Shown: positions 23,942 to 31,812 of the stretch, one piece after another | How positions within the stretch are numbered: the first letter of the stretch is position 1 | Layout: the number at the start of each line of letters is the position of its first letter | Position numbers and translations under genes: made by a program | The notes under the pieces: generated by a model | Databases searched by the model: none | What the model was told of the DNA's origin: nothing | Seen by the model: the letters and a program-made list of their open reading frames with translations, nothing else | NCBI GenBank assembly: GCA_041485905.1 | Contig: JBGPKK010000014.1 | Location: 1 to 50,984 of the forward strand | DNA: 50,984 bases | Direction of reading: 5' to 3' | Source of the DNA: JAHFUI01 sp041485905 | GTDB taxonomy: Bacteria > Acidobacteriota > Vicinamibacteria > Vicinamibacterales > CAVVIG01

Positions 23942-25009
23942 ATGAATCGACGACGCCTGCTCGCGTGCGGCGCTGCCATAGCGTGTTCGCTCGTCTGCGG
24001 ACAGAACTGGGCGCAAACCAACGAGGTCAATGTTCAATTCCACGCATTCCAGGACACGCGCGGTGTGACCGTGCTCACGCCGACCGCCGATCTGACCAAG
24101 GATTTCACCGAGCGTTCGACGCTGCGGGTCAGCTTTGGCGTGGACGCGATCTCTGCCGCCTCCGATTCGTGCGCCCGCTGTCATCGCCAGGGTGTCAGCA
24201 GCCGTCGCCAGGTTGGCGCTTTGTCAGTCACGCAAAAACTTGACTCGTTGAAGTGGACGATAGGCGGTGCGTACAGCCAGGAGAATTTCTACCGCTCGAC
24301 GACGCTGCTCACGTCGGCCTCGCGCGATCTGGCCAATGGGAACACGACTGTGGCTGGCGGCTACACGTTCTCGCTGAACCAGCCGACCCTGCATCCGACC
24401 GAACAGATTGACAATCAGTATCAACACGACGCGTTCGCGTCTGTGACGCAGACACTATCGAAACTGACGATCGCGCAGGTCGGCTACGAAGTGGGCCGGA
24501 TCCTCGGTTATCAGGACAATCCATTTCTGCGCACCGATGTGAACGGCGTCATGACCTTGGGACAGGTTCCCGACGCGCGGACGCGTCAGACCGTGACCGC
24601 ACGTGTCCGTCAAGCCCTGCCCGCAGATAGCTATCTCGAAGCCGACTACCGGCACTATGTCGACGATTGGCAGTTGCACTCGAACGCATTCAGCGCCGGG
24701 CTGTCCCATCACTTTGCGCAGCAGGTGCTTGGCAGCTTCAACTATCGGCGGTATGGTCAAACGGGCGCGTACTTCTACGAACCGGAGTACGTCGGGCCGG
24801 TACCGCGTTACTTTACGGCGGACTTCCGACTTCAGCCGTTCGCGTCTGCGCTGTATACCGGCAAGGTGATCGTCACGCCGAAAGGTTCGTTCCTGGGGCT
24901 GCCCGGTGGAACGGGCCTGACGCTCCAATATGAGCAGTATCGAGCTGACAATGGATTCCAGGCGGCGATCTTCTCGGCGGGCGTGCGCGTCCCCCTGGCA
25001 TCGAAATAA
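23942..25009 (+). CDS. DUF3570-type outer-membrane beta-barrel with a CxxCH haem motif
   Basis: 355 residues with a signal peptide ending near NWAQ. The body consists of alternating amphipathic strands such as LKWTIGGAYSQENFYRSTTL and SNAFSAGLSHHFAQQVLGSF, typical of outer-membrane barrels, and ends in a strand-like sequence. Family membership in DUF3570 is inferred from strand pattern and the neighbouring DUF4266, thioredoxin and ApbE genes, a known association. An unusual feature is SCARCH at 76-81 in an early loop, a complete c-type haem motif. If haem is attached there, the barrel itself would carry a redox centre. Function is unknown. Confidence 0.7.
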   Translation: MNRRRLLACGAAIACSLVCGQNWAQTNEVNVQFHAFQDTRGVTVLTPTADLTKDFTERSTLRVSFGVDAISAASDSCARCHRQGVSSRRQVGALSVTQKLDSLKWTIGGAYSQENFYRSTTLLTSASRDLANGNTTVAGGYTFSLNQPTLHPTEQIDNQYQHDAFASVTQTLSKLTIAQVGYEVGRILGYQDNPFLRTDVNGVMTLGQVPDARTRQTVTARVRQALPADSYLEADYRHYVDDWQLHSNAFSAGLSHHFAQQVLGSFNYRRYGQTGAYFYEPEYVGPVPRYFTADFRLQPFASALYTGKVIVTPKGSFLGLPGGTGLTLQYEQYRADNGFQAAIFSAGVRVPLASK

Positions 25010-25029
25010 CGCAGGCGGCTGGCCAGAAC

Positions 25030-25518
25030 ATGAATAAATGGTGTCTTACTGCAGTCGCCTGGGTACTCGTCACAGGACTCCTTTCGGCGACTGACATCAA
25101 ACGTGCACCGGTGGTGCAACTGCAGACGGCGGATGGTGGCACCATCCAGACGGCGGGCTACAAAGGAAGGGTCTTGCTCATCGACTTCTGGGCAAGCTGG
25201 TGTTCCCCGTGCAAGGCATCGTTTCCGGCGCTCGACGCACTGTATCAACGTTACAGGGAGCGCGGTCTGCAGGTGCTGGCCGTGAATCTTGACGAGCAGC
25301 GAAGGGATGCCGACGCATTCTTGGCTGTCCATCCGCACGTCATGCCGGTGCTGTTCGATGCCAAAGGCGACGCGCCCAGGGCGTTCGCGATCCGAGGCAT
25401 GCCCAGCTCGGTGCTGATCGATCGCGCGGGAAACATCCGCTTCACCCACATGGGCTACACCGCCAAGGTGCTCGATAGCTATCAGCGCGAAATCACACGG
25501 TTACTCTCGGAGCCCTGA
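25030..25518 (+). CDS. TlpA/ResA-family thiol:disulfide oxidoreductase
   Basis: 162 residues with a signal peptide or membrane anchor (about 1-20). The thioredoxin-fold active site is WASWCSPC, with Cys58 and Cys61, and the cis-proline loop is GMPSSVLID. ResA/TlpA proteins reduce cysteines of apocytochromes before haem attachment, or other periplasmic disulfides. Its place between two genes with CxxCH motifs and the DUF4266/ApbE pair suggests it prepares those cysteines. It starts 20 bp after the barrel gene, and the DUF4266 gene begins 1 bp after its stop. Confidence 0.88.
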   Translation: MNKWCLTAVAWVLVTGLLSATDIKRAPVVQLQTADGGTIQTAGYKGRVLLIDFWASWCSPCKASFPALDALYQRYRERGLQVLAVNLDEQRRDADAFLAVHPHVMPVLFDAKGDAPRAFAIRGMPSSVLIDRAGNIRFTHMGYTAKVLDSYQREITRLLSEP

Positions 25519-25519
25519 C

Positions 25520-25759
25520 ATGAATGACATGAAGCAGATGGGGCGACGCGGATTCGTGCTGGCAAGCGGCCTTCTGGCGGCGCTGACGATCGGAGGATGC
25601 GCGACAGTCCAGCCGTGGCAGCGCGGACGCCTGGCCGATCCGGCCATGGTGTTTGATGCCGACAGCGGGCAGCTCCAGTACATGATGCACTGGCAGGAAG
25701 CTCGCGAGGGTGCGGCCGGCGGCTTCGGCGTGCAGAGCGGCGGGTGTGGCTGCAAGTAA
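25520..25759 (+). CDS. DUF4266 small lipoprotein
   Basis: 79 residues. MGRRGFVLASGLLAALTIGG precedes Cys28, giving a clear lipobox (IGGC) and suggesting membrane anchoring in the periplasm. The mature segment VQPWQRGRLADPAMVFD is the DUF4266 hallmark. The C-terminal tail is Gly/Cys-rich (GGCGCK), as in other members. The function is unknown; the family usually lies beside DUF3570 and ApbE. Its last 14 bases overlap the ApbE gene, so translation is likely coupled. Confidence 0.8.
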   Translation: MNDMKQMGRRGFVLASGLLAALTIGGCATVQPWQRGRLADPAMVFDADSGQLQYMMHWQEAREGAAGGFGVQSGGCGCK

Positions 25760-26774
25760 ACGCGCGATTGCCGCGTGGCTCCTGGTCGCCGCCGCGACGA
25801 TCGCCACACCCTGCGCCGAGCCAGGCGACGCTCGCACGCGTGAGTATCGCTATCTGATGGGCACCTCGGTTGAGGTCGAAGCCTACGGGGGCGACGAGGC
25901 GACACGACGTCTCGGCGTCGACGAGGCGTTTGCGGCGATCGCGGAAGTCGATCGGTTGATGAGCAACTATCGCGAGGAGAGCGAGCTGTCCCGGATCAAT
26001 CGCCTCGCGGCACGAGAAGCGGTTCACCTCAGTGCCCCGATGCTGTCGGTGCTGACCGCCGCGCAGCAGGTGAGCGCCCGGAGTCACGGCGCCTTCGACA
26101 TCACCGTCGGCCCCATCGTCCGCCTCTGGGGATTTCACGACAAGAAGCCTCATCAACCGACGGCCGCTGAGCTCGACGCCGTGCGGCCAAGCATCGATTA
26201 TCAGAATCTGCTTATCGACACCGCGGCACGATCGGTCCGCTTCGCCCGGCCTGGCGTCGAGATCGATCTCGGCGGCATCGCGAAAGGGTTCGCCGTGGAG
26301 ATCGCGGCCAATACGCTGCGGCGTCGAGGGCTGGCCGGATTCATCGACGCGGGTGGCAATCAGTACCTTCTCGGCACGCCGATCGGCAAACGCACCTGGA
26401 ACGTCGGGATCAAAGATCCGGACCACCGCGATCGACTTCTTGGCAGCGTCGAGACGATGGAGACGTCGGTGTCGACGTCAGCTGACTATGCCACGTTTGT
26501 CGAGATCGACGGCCGGAAGTTTGGACATATCCTGGACCCGCGCACGCTACGCCCGTCGAACAAAGCGTTGAGCGTCACGATCCTCTCCCGTGATGGGACC
26601 ATGGCCGACGCCATGTCCACAGCGGCATTCGTTCTCGGTCCAACGGCAGGCCTCAGACTTGTCGACTCCATTCCCGGCATGGCCGCAGTGATCGCCTATC
26701 GCCGATCGGATGGGACCGTCGCATTGGCGATCTCCCCGTCGCTGTCTGTCACGTTTCATCGCGCGACAAGCTGA
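25746..26774 (+). CDS. apbE: FAD:protein FMN transferase (ApbE)
   Basis: 342 residues with an exported N-terminus. Typical ApbE motifs are YRYLMGTSVEVEAYG, RLMSNYREESELSRIN, FDITVGPIVRLWGF, EIDLGGIAKGFAVE, GHILDPRT and ADAMSTAAFVLG; the last supplies the metal-binding Asp and Thr. ApbE transfers FMN from FAD to a Ser/Thr of a target protein such as Rnf/Nqr subunits or FMN-bind domains. No target motif (SGAT-like) was found in the neighbouring proteins. The GTG at 25746 is chosen because it gives a compact signal segment and a 14-bp overlap with DUF4266; upstream codons in this frame are just the overlapped gene. Confidence 0.9.
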   Translation: MAASKRAIAAWLLVAAATIATPCAEPGDARTREYRYLMGTSVEVEAYGGDEATRRLGVDEAFAAIAEVDRLMSNYREESELSRINRLAAREAVHLSAPMLSVLTAAQQVSARSHGAFDITVGPIVRLWGFHDKKPHQPTAAELDAVRPSIDYQNLLIDTAARSVRFARPGVEIDLGGIAKGFAVEIAANTLRRRGLAGFIDAGGNQYLLGTPIGKRTWNVGIKDPDHRDRLLGSVETMETSVSTSADYATFVEIDGRKFGHILDPRTLRPSNKALSVTILSRDGTMADAMSTAAFVLGPTAGLRLVDSIPGMAAVIAYRRSDGTVALAISPSLSVTFHRATS

Positions 26775-26859
26775 ACATTCAACCTGGGCGCCCGGTCGTT
26801 CGTTCGCACGACACCGATGCAGTATCCTCTTCATCGCCACAAGTGGCCTGAATAGAACG

Positions 26860-27201
26860 ATGAATCTGCTGCGGTCCTTCGCCTCTGCACCTGTGCTGAC
26901 ACGAAACCGGGTGCGGCTCGCGTACGTTGTGGCCGTGACATCCGACGTGCTTCAGCTCTTGCTGGGTCCGCTGGGCTGGGCGTTTGCCGACGAGCTCCTC
27001 GACGTCGCTGCGATGATCCTGATCTCGCGGACCATCGGGTTCCATCCGTTGCTGCTCCCGACGTTTGCCCTGGAGTTTCTCCCCGTGACAGATCTCTTGC
27101 CCACGTGGACGGGATGCGTGGCGCTCGTGCTGCTGCTTCGCAGGAAGCAACAGGCGGCCTCGCCACCACCGCCTGCCGACGGCCCTGTCATCGATATTTG
27201 A
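26860..27201 (+). CDS. Small membrane protein, unrecognised
   Basis: 113 residues with hydrophobic stretches around residues 20-45 and 70-90, followed by a positively charged RRK stop and a Pro-rich tail. No motif is recognised. The Asp-rich turn VTSDVLQLLLGPLGW is conserved-looking. The ATG at 26860 was chosen from the start of the first hydrophobic segment. It lies 85 bp after ApbE on the same strand, possibly the last gene of that operon, and converges with the DGKPDL-family gene 23 bp downstream. Confidence 0.6.
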   Translation: MNLLRSFASAPVLTRNRVRLAYVVAVTSDVLQLLLGPLGWAFADELLDVAAMILISRTIGFHPLLLPTFALEFLPVTDLLPTWTGCVALVLLLRRKQQAASPPPPADGPVIDI

Positions 27202-27224
27202 GCGGCTCGCCCTCGTTCGCCGAT

Positions 27225-28853
27225 CTATTTCTTGCTGCCGGCCAGAGCCGCATCTCTGACCGCTTTGAGGTGCGCGAGATCCTGGTCGTCCTCGTGGCAT
27301 GCGGCCTCGATCAGCTCGCCCTTCTGACGCTGCATCGGAAAGGCAATCGTCCACGGCCGCGCGTACACAACCGGATCCGTGATGGTGGCTTCGTAATTGA
27401 TCGTGTCCGCGTCCACCGCCGTAAACCGCTCGACGACGCGCTCGGTGTAGCTGATGATTTCGCCGACCTCGTTCAGCCAGCTCTTGCCGTTGAAATTCGT
27501 GGTTTCGACGACTAACGTATCGCCCTCCCAGCGGCCCACCGAATCGCCCTGCCAGAGGCGCATCCTGTCAGGAAGATGGGCGCGTCCGTCGAGGGGCACG
27601 ATGCGCCACGACATTCGCTCGAAGAGAAACAGGACGTAACCGGATGTCTGAACGATCTGGAACGGCGACGGCACGTACATGGACCTCGGGACACCGGCGA
27701 CAAAACAGTGCGCCGTGGGATCGTCATACCCGCGCTCGGGACGCAACCGGCTTTCGTGCTCGGCTCGTGCCCATGGTTGCACCGGGAGCTTGCCGTCGGG
27801 CGGATCCGTGATCACCCCTCTCCCTGGAGGCGTCAAGGCGGGGTTGCCGGTATGCCTCTCCAGGCCCCAGTTGGCTCCGCCGGCATCCGACATATAGAGG
27901 CCCTGCAGATCCGGCTTGCCGTCGCGCGTCCGACGGACGACCGTCGCGCGCGCCGCCGGCGTTGCAGGAGATGCGGATGGCCGGCTCGGCGCCGCCGCGA
28001 TCGGCACCGCAGCCATTGGGGATGCGGCGCCCGATGCACCCGGATACCACGTCGCGGGTTCGCGCGTGAACGCGCCGCTGGCTTCCTCGGCCTCCGCCTG
28101 GCACGCGTACTCGAGAACCCGGCTCATGTCCGTGCGCCGGGAGAGCGGCATGCTGATGGTCCAGGGTTTCGTGAAAACTTTCGAATCCTCGATGGCGGCT
28201 TCGTACTTGATGGTGTCGCGGTCCACCAGCGTGTATCGCTCGATCACCTTCAGCGCGTCGCTGTGAAAATTTCCGGCCATGTCGAACCAGGTTTTGTCGT
28301 TGTGGTTCGTGACCTCGACCACGAGCGTGTCGCCGTCCCAGCGGCCCCGCGAGTCGCCCATCCAGAAGTCGAGCCCATCGGGGTGGGGGGTTCCGTCCGT
28401 GTGGATCACACGATGCACGTTCGACCATTCGAAGGTCATCGCGATGGTTTGCGGTGTCTGAAAAATCTGGAACGGAAAATCGAGATACATGATCCGCGGC
28501 ACGCCAGGCATATAGCACTGAGCGAGCGGATCCCTCGCCTGGCCAGCTTGGAAGTTTTCACTCTTCTTCGTCGCGGCCCACGGTTGATACGGGATATCGC
28601 TGCCCACCACGACGGCTCTGCCAGCCGGCATATTGAAGCGCGCCACATGATCCTGAAGGTCCGCCGCCGCCGTGTTTCGAACCTGCCAGATGCCCGCAAG
28701 GTTCGGTTTGCCGTCAGCGGTCCGGGGCAGGGTCGCTTGCGCTCGCGGCGTCTGCGCCTGGCCGGCGGCCGGCGTCGACGCGAACGATGCGGTTGCCAGG
28801 GCGGCCGCCAGGGTTGTCCAGGCTGTCGCGGAAGCGAGACGGTGCATGCGCAT
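27225..28853 (-). CDS. Secreted DGKPDL-family protein with two tandem domains, copies 2 and 3
   Basis: 542 residues: a signal peptide, then two full copies of the domain seen at 17395-18219. The first shows DGKPNLAGIW, YQPWAATKK, GVPRIMYLDFPFQIFQTP, GDSRGRWDGDTLVVEVTNHN and KPWTISMP. The second shows DGKPDLQGLY, QPWARAEHES, GVPRSMYVPSPFQIVQTS, GDSVGRWEGDTLVVETTNFN and RPWTIAFP. An Ala/Pro-rich linker of about 50 residues joins them. The function is unknown; the strict repetition suggests a beta-rich binding or enzymatic fold. The start at 28853 has AGGAG upstream. DUF6152 copy 2 ends 13 bp before it on the same strand, so they form an operon. Confidence 0.75.
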   Translation of the reverse strand: MRMHRLASATAWTTLAAALATASFASTPAAGQAQTPRAQATLPRTADGKPNLAGIWQVRNTAAADLQDHVARFNMPAGRAVVVGSDIPYQPWAATKKSENFQAGQARDPLAQCYMPGVPRIMYLDFPFQIFQTPQTIAMTFEWSNVHRVIHTDGTPHPDGLDFWMGDSRGRWDGDTLVVEVTNHNDKTWFDMAGNFHSDALKVIERYTLVDRDTIKYEAAIEDSKVFTKPWTISMPLSRRTDMSRVLEYACQAEAEEASGAFTREPATWYPGASGAASPMAAVPIAAAPSRPSASPATPAARATVVRRTRDGKPDLQGLYMSDAGGANWGLERHTGNPALTPPGRGVITDPPDGKLPVQPWARAEHESRLRPERGYDDPTAHCFVAGVPRSMYVPSPFQIVQTSGYVLFLFERMSWRIVPLDGRAHLPDRMRLWQGDSVGRWEGDTLVVETTNFNGKSWLNEVGEIISYTERVVERFTAVDADTINYEATITDPVVYARPWTIAFPMQRQKGELIEAACHEDDQDLAHLKAVRDAALAGSKK

Positions 28854-28866
28854 ACGGGGGACGCTC

Positions 28867-29286
28867 CTATGGCTGCGAGGCAGGCTTGCCTGGCGATCCG
28901 GTCCCTGAGGAACCGGCGAACAACTGGCGTCCATCGGGAAGCTTGATGTTCGTGGCGTTGACCGTCGGGGAACCGTCCTTGGCGAGGAACCCTTCGATTG
29001 TGACCACCACGCCGACGGGGAGGTCGGGTTTTTTCCAGCCTCGCCGGTACAGCGCGTTGGCGCCCCCGGTCTCGAACGCCCAGGTGACGACCTTGCCGTC
29101 CGCCCCTTTTACGTCGATGTACACCCATGCGTGGGGATTGGACCAGAGCATCTTGGTCAGCGTGCCTGTCAAGGCAACGGGCTTGTTGCCGTCATACTCC
29201 GCGGCGAATGAATGGTGCGCGGCCGCGGGAGCTGCAGACAACAACACGCCCAGGCCGACCAGCAGAATTCTCGTGTTCAACGACAT
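28867..29286 (-). CDS. DUF6152 secreted protein, copy 2
   Basis: 139 residues. The signal peptide ends ...SAAPAAA with an ideal Ala-x-Ala cleavage site, leaving HHSFAAEYDGNKPV as the predicted mature start. TLTKMLWSNPH and LPDGRQLFAGSS are the family landmarks. The ATG at 29286 is preferred; a GTG one codon upstream is the alternative, and GGAGGT lies at suitable spacing. It is followed after 13 bp by the two-domain DGKPDL-family gene. Function unknown; the mature amino-terminal His-His and the conserved NPH could bind a metal. Confidence 0.8.
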   Translation of the reverse strand: MSLNTRILLVGLGVLLSAAPAAAHHSFAAEYDGNKPVALTGTLTKMLWSNPHAWVYIDVKGADGKVVTWAFETGGANALYRRGWKKPDLPVGVVVTIEGFLAKDGSPTVNATNIKLPDGRQLFAGSSGTGSPGKPASQP

Positions 29287-29591
29287 CACCAGACCACCTC
29301 CACGGCGTCAATCCACCCGGTAATCCTACCCGCGATCGGCTTTCGCAATCATCTGAACATGCCGTGCGGCACGGCCTTCAAGAGGTCCAGCTTCCCGCTC
29401 AGCACGAGGCTGAATCCGGACGGCAGCCGGTTTGGACCGCGTAGCGCGCCTTCGTACTCGAATCCGCCGCCGAACGTGACCAGCACATTCCCACTGCCCC
29501 CCGTGCGCCGATCGGAGACGTGAATCGGGTGCACCGCGAAGCCAAAGAAGACGCGCCCTGTTGGCGCGTATCCTGCTATACATAGTTGCGC
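29287..29591. other. 305-bp intergenic region with possible barrel-gene remnant
   Basis: No confident gene. On the minus strand, about 75 codons (29349-29580) read as GRVFFGFAVHPIHVSD, then VLVTFGGGFEYEGALRG, with alternating aromatic and glycine residues like the end of an outer-membrane barrel, but there is no start of its own. This may be a decayed gene. The right part holds the promoter of the gene at 29592. Confidence 0.35.
29577..29582 (+). promoter_or_regulatory. Candidate -10 box (TATACA) with near-leaderless start
   Basis: CTATACAT lies 10 bp before ATG 29592; transcription would begin about 3 bp before the start codon. No Shine-Dalgarno sequence is present. It matches the CTATAnT pattern seen at other starts in the window. 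Confidence 0.35.
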
Positions 29592-30194
29592 ATGAGGTAC
29601 GTATTGGCGGCTGCGATCCTCGGTGTTGGACTCGCGGGCGCCACAAAGGGTTTCGCGCAGGAGCCGGCTCCACCGATCCCGCCGCCTGTGCTGAATGACG
29701 AAAAGTTGTTGCGAAAATACGTGTGGTCGACGCTGGGACCTTCTGGCGTGATTGGCGCCGCCTTCGGCAGCGGCTTCGAGCAATGGAAGGGTTACCCTCC
29801 TGAATGGGGAGGGGGGATGTCGGGGTATTCGAAACGGTGGGCGTCAGCGTACGCGGCGTCGGCCATCGGCAATACGACGAAGTACGGGGTCGCCCGGTTG
29901 ATGCACCAGGATCCATCGTTTACGAAATGCCAGTGCACAGGATTTGGACCGCGCTTGCGCCACGCGCTCAAGTCGCCGTTCGTGGCGCGCACACGCGGCT
30001 ACCACCAGGTGTTTTCGGTGGCGACGGTCGCCGGTCAGGTCGCCGAACATGTCATTCCCGCGAGCGCCTGGTACCCGGACGGCCGGGTGATGAGCGACGG
30101 CGTCACTCTGGCGGTGGTCGGCGTCGTCTCGAAGATGGCCGTGGACGTCATTCGCGAATTCGTCGTTCTTCCGCGCCTCCCGCACACGCCGTAA
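29592..30194 (+). CDS. Hypothetical exported protein, acidobacterial type
   Basis: 200 residues with a signal peptide (cleavage near GFAQ). The body includes WSTLGPSGVIGAAFGSGFEQ, YSKRWASAYAASAIGNTTKY and a C-terminal hydrophobic stretch VTLAVVGVVSKMAVDVIREF. Two Cys (CQC) sit near residue 115. I recognise it only as a type common in Acidobacteria; no function is known. Gly/Ala-rich helices suggest membrane association, perhaps in the outer membrane. It stands alone, 134 bp before the cupin gene, and probably has its own promoter. Confidence 0.65.
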   Translation: MRYVLAAAILGVGLAGATKGFAQEPAPPIPPPVLNDEKLLRKYVWSTLGPSGVIGAAFGSGFEQWKGYPPEWGGGMSGYSKRWASAYAASAIGNTTKYGVARLMHQDPSFTKCQCTGFGPRLRHALKSPFVARTRGYHQVFSVATVAGQVAEHVIPASAWYPDGRVMSDGVTLAVVGVVSKMAVDVIREFVVLPRLPHTP

Positions 30195-30328
30195 GTCACG
30201 TCGATAGGATCTCCTGGCCGGAAATGCGTGACGTCCCCGATGTCGCCGATTTCACATATAGAGTGACGCCACTTGCGTTTACTCTAGCAGTCGTCTAAAA
30301 ACGCCCTGTCCACAAGAGGAGGAACGCC

Positions 30329-30793
30329 ATGCTTGCTTTCCGGACTTTGCGGGTTATCCGCGTCGCGTTGGTGACGCCGCTGCTCATTTGCCTCGGCCCC
30401 TCCAGAGCCGCGGCCGACCTCGACCCGAAGGCGATCAGCGTACAGCTTCCCGCCGAGATCAAATGGGTACGCAACGGAGGCGCGGAAAGCGCGGTGCTGG
30501 TCGGTGATCCATCCAAGCCCGGCCTGTACGTCGTTCTCCAGAAATGGCTCCCGCACAACAACAGTCGCCCGCACTTTCATCAAAACGATCGATTCATCAC
30601 CGTGATCTCGGGAACCTGGTGGGTGAACACCGGCCCCAAATACGATCCGGATGGGATGAAACCGGTTCCCGCGGGCAGTTTCGTCACGCACTTCGGAAAG
30701 CAGATCCACTACGACGGCGCCAGGGACGCCGAATGCATCCTGCAAATCGTCGGCATCGGGCCCGCGACGTCGACATCGGCCGAGGAGAAATAG
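30329..30793 (+). CDS. Secreted cupin-domain protein
   Basis: 154 residues with a signal peptide ending near SRAAA. The cupin motifs are PHFHQNDRFITVISG (two His and a later Asp/Glu position) and PAGSFVTHFGKQIHYDG (final His), giving a plausible metal site in a small beta-barrel. Cupins of this exported type are uncharacterised; some are dioxygenase- or isomerase-like. AAGAGGAGG lies at ideal spacing before the ATG. The DGKPDL-family gene follows 8 bp after the stop, so the two are probably co-transcribed. Confidence 0.8.
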   Translation: MLAFRTLRVIRVALVTPLLICLGPSRAAADLDPKAISVQLPAEIKWVRNGGAESAVLVGDPSKPGLYVVLQKWLPHNNSRPHFHQNDRFITVISGTWWVNTGPKYDPDGMKPVPAGSFVTHFGKQIHYDGARDAECILQIVGIGPATSTSAEEK

Positions 30794-30801
30794 AAACCCT
30801 C

Positions 30802-31803
30802 ATGAGCCGCACCTCTCTGGTTCGCCTGTTGGTCGCGAGCGTGGTGATCCTTGCATTATTCGGCGCGCGACTCGCCGCAAGACAAACGACCGCGCTCCAG
30901 GCGACGGCCGCCGCGAAGACCACGAGAGCCTGGATCCCGCCACGCACGCCGTGGGGCGACCCCGACCTTCAGGGAACATTCTCGAACGGGGACGAATATA
31001 CGACGCCCCTCGAACGGCCCGATCGGTTCGCAGGACGACGACTCGAGGATATCAAGGGCCAGGAATTGGCCGACATCCGGCGAGCGCAACTCCAGCAGGT
31101 CATCGACGCGCTGCCCGGGGGCCGCGTGCGCGGACCTGATGTGTGGTGGGTGCAGAATCTGAATTTCGGAAAGGGCGGTCAGGCCTGGTTGGTCGTTGAT
31201 CCCCCCGATGGAAAGATTCCGGCCCTCACACCGGAGGCGGAGAGACGGGCCCGCGGACCCGGCAGAGTGCGAAGCAGTTTTCTGGGTGGTCCATTCGACG
31301 GTCCCCAGGACCTCGGTCTGCTCGATCGTTGCATCTCACGCAGCGTGCCCGGCTCGATGATCCCGGTCATGTACGGCAACACGTATGAGATCCTGCAGAC
31401 TCCCGGCTTCGTCGTGATTGCCTACGAGATCATCCACGAGACGCGCATCATTCCGCTGGACGGACGTCCGCATGTCGGCGAGAGAATTCGCCAGCATATG
31501 GGCGACGCGCGTGGCCATTGGGAAGGGAATACGCTGGTCGTCGACACGACCAACTTCACGGCGGCGGCGGCCTACCGGGGAGCCAACGCCGCGACGCTTC
31601 GCGTCATCGAGCGCTTCACGCGGGCGGCCCCCGACCAAATTGCGTGGACGGCGACGCTCGTCGATCCGACGACATGGGCGAGGCCGTGGACCCTGGGCAT
31701 GCCGCTCACGGCGGACGCTCAAGGGGTCCTGGCGTACGACTGCCACGAAGGCAACTACGGGATGAGGAACATCCTCAGCGCGGCGCGCGCCGAAGACAAG
31801 TGA
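30802..31803 (+). CDS. Secreted DGKPDL-family protein, copy 4 (divergent)
   Basis: 333 residues with a signal peptide (cleavage near RLAARQ). Family landmarks are present but altered: WGDPDLQGTF replaces DGKPDLxGxW, RCISRSVPGSMIP carries the conserved Cys, ILQTPGFVVIAYE and DGRPHVGERIRQHMGDARGH precede WEGNTLVVDTTNF, and ARPWTLGMPL and a late Cys (YDCHEGNYG) close it. An insertion of about 60 residues follows the first motif. It has no DUF6152 partner here but follows the cupin gene directly and is followed 9 bp later by the AMDase-like gene. Function unknown. Confidence 0.72.
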   Translation: MSRTSLVRLLVASVVILALFGARLAARQTTALQATAAAKTTRAWIPPRTPWGDPDLQGTFSNGDEYTTPLERPDRFAGRRLEDIKGQELADIRRAQLQQVIDALPGGRVRGPDVWWVQNLNFGKGGQAWLVVDPPDGKIPALTPEAERRARGPGRVRSSFLGGPFDGPQDLGLLDRCISRSVPGSMIPVMYGNTYEILQTPGFVVIAYEIIHETRIIPLDGRPHVGERIRQHMGDARGHWEGNTLVVDTTNFTAAAAYRGANAATLRVIERFTRAAPDQIAWTATLVDPTTWARPWTLGMPLTADAQGVLAYDCHEGNYGMRNILSAARAEDK

Positions 31804-31812
31804 ACGTTGAAA

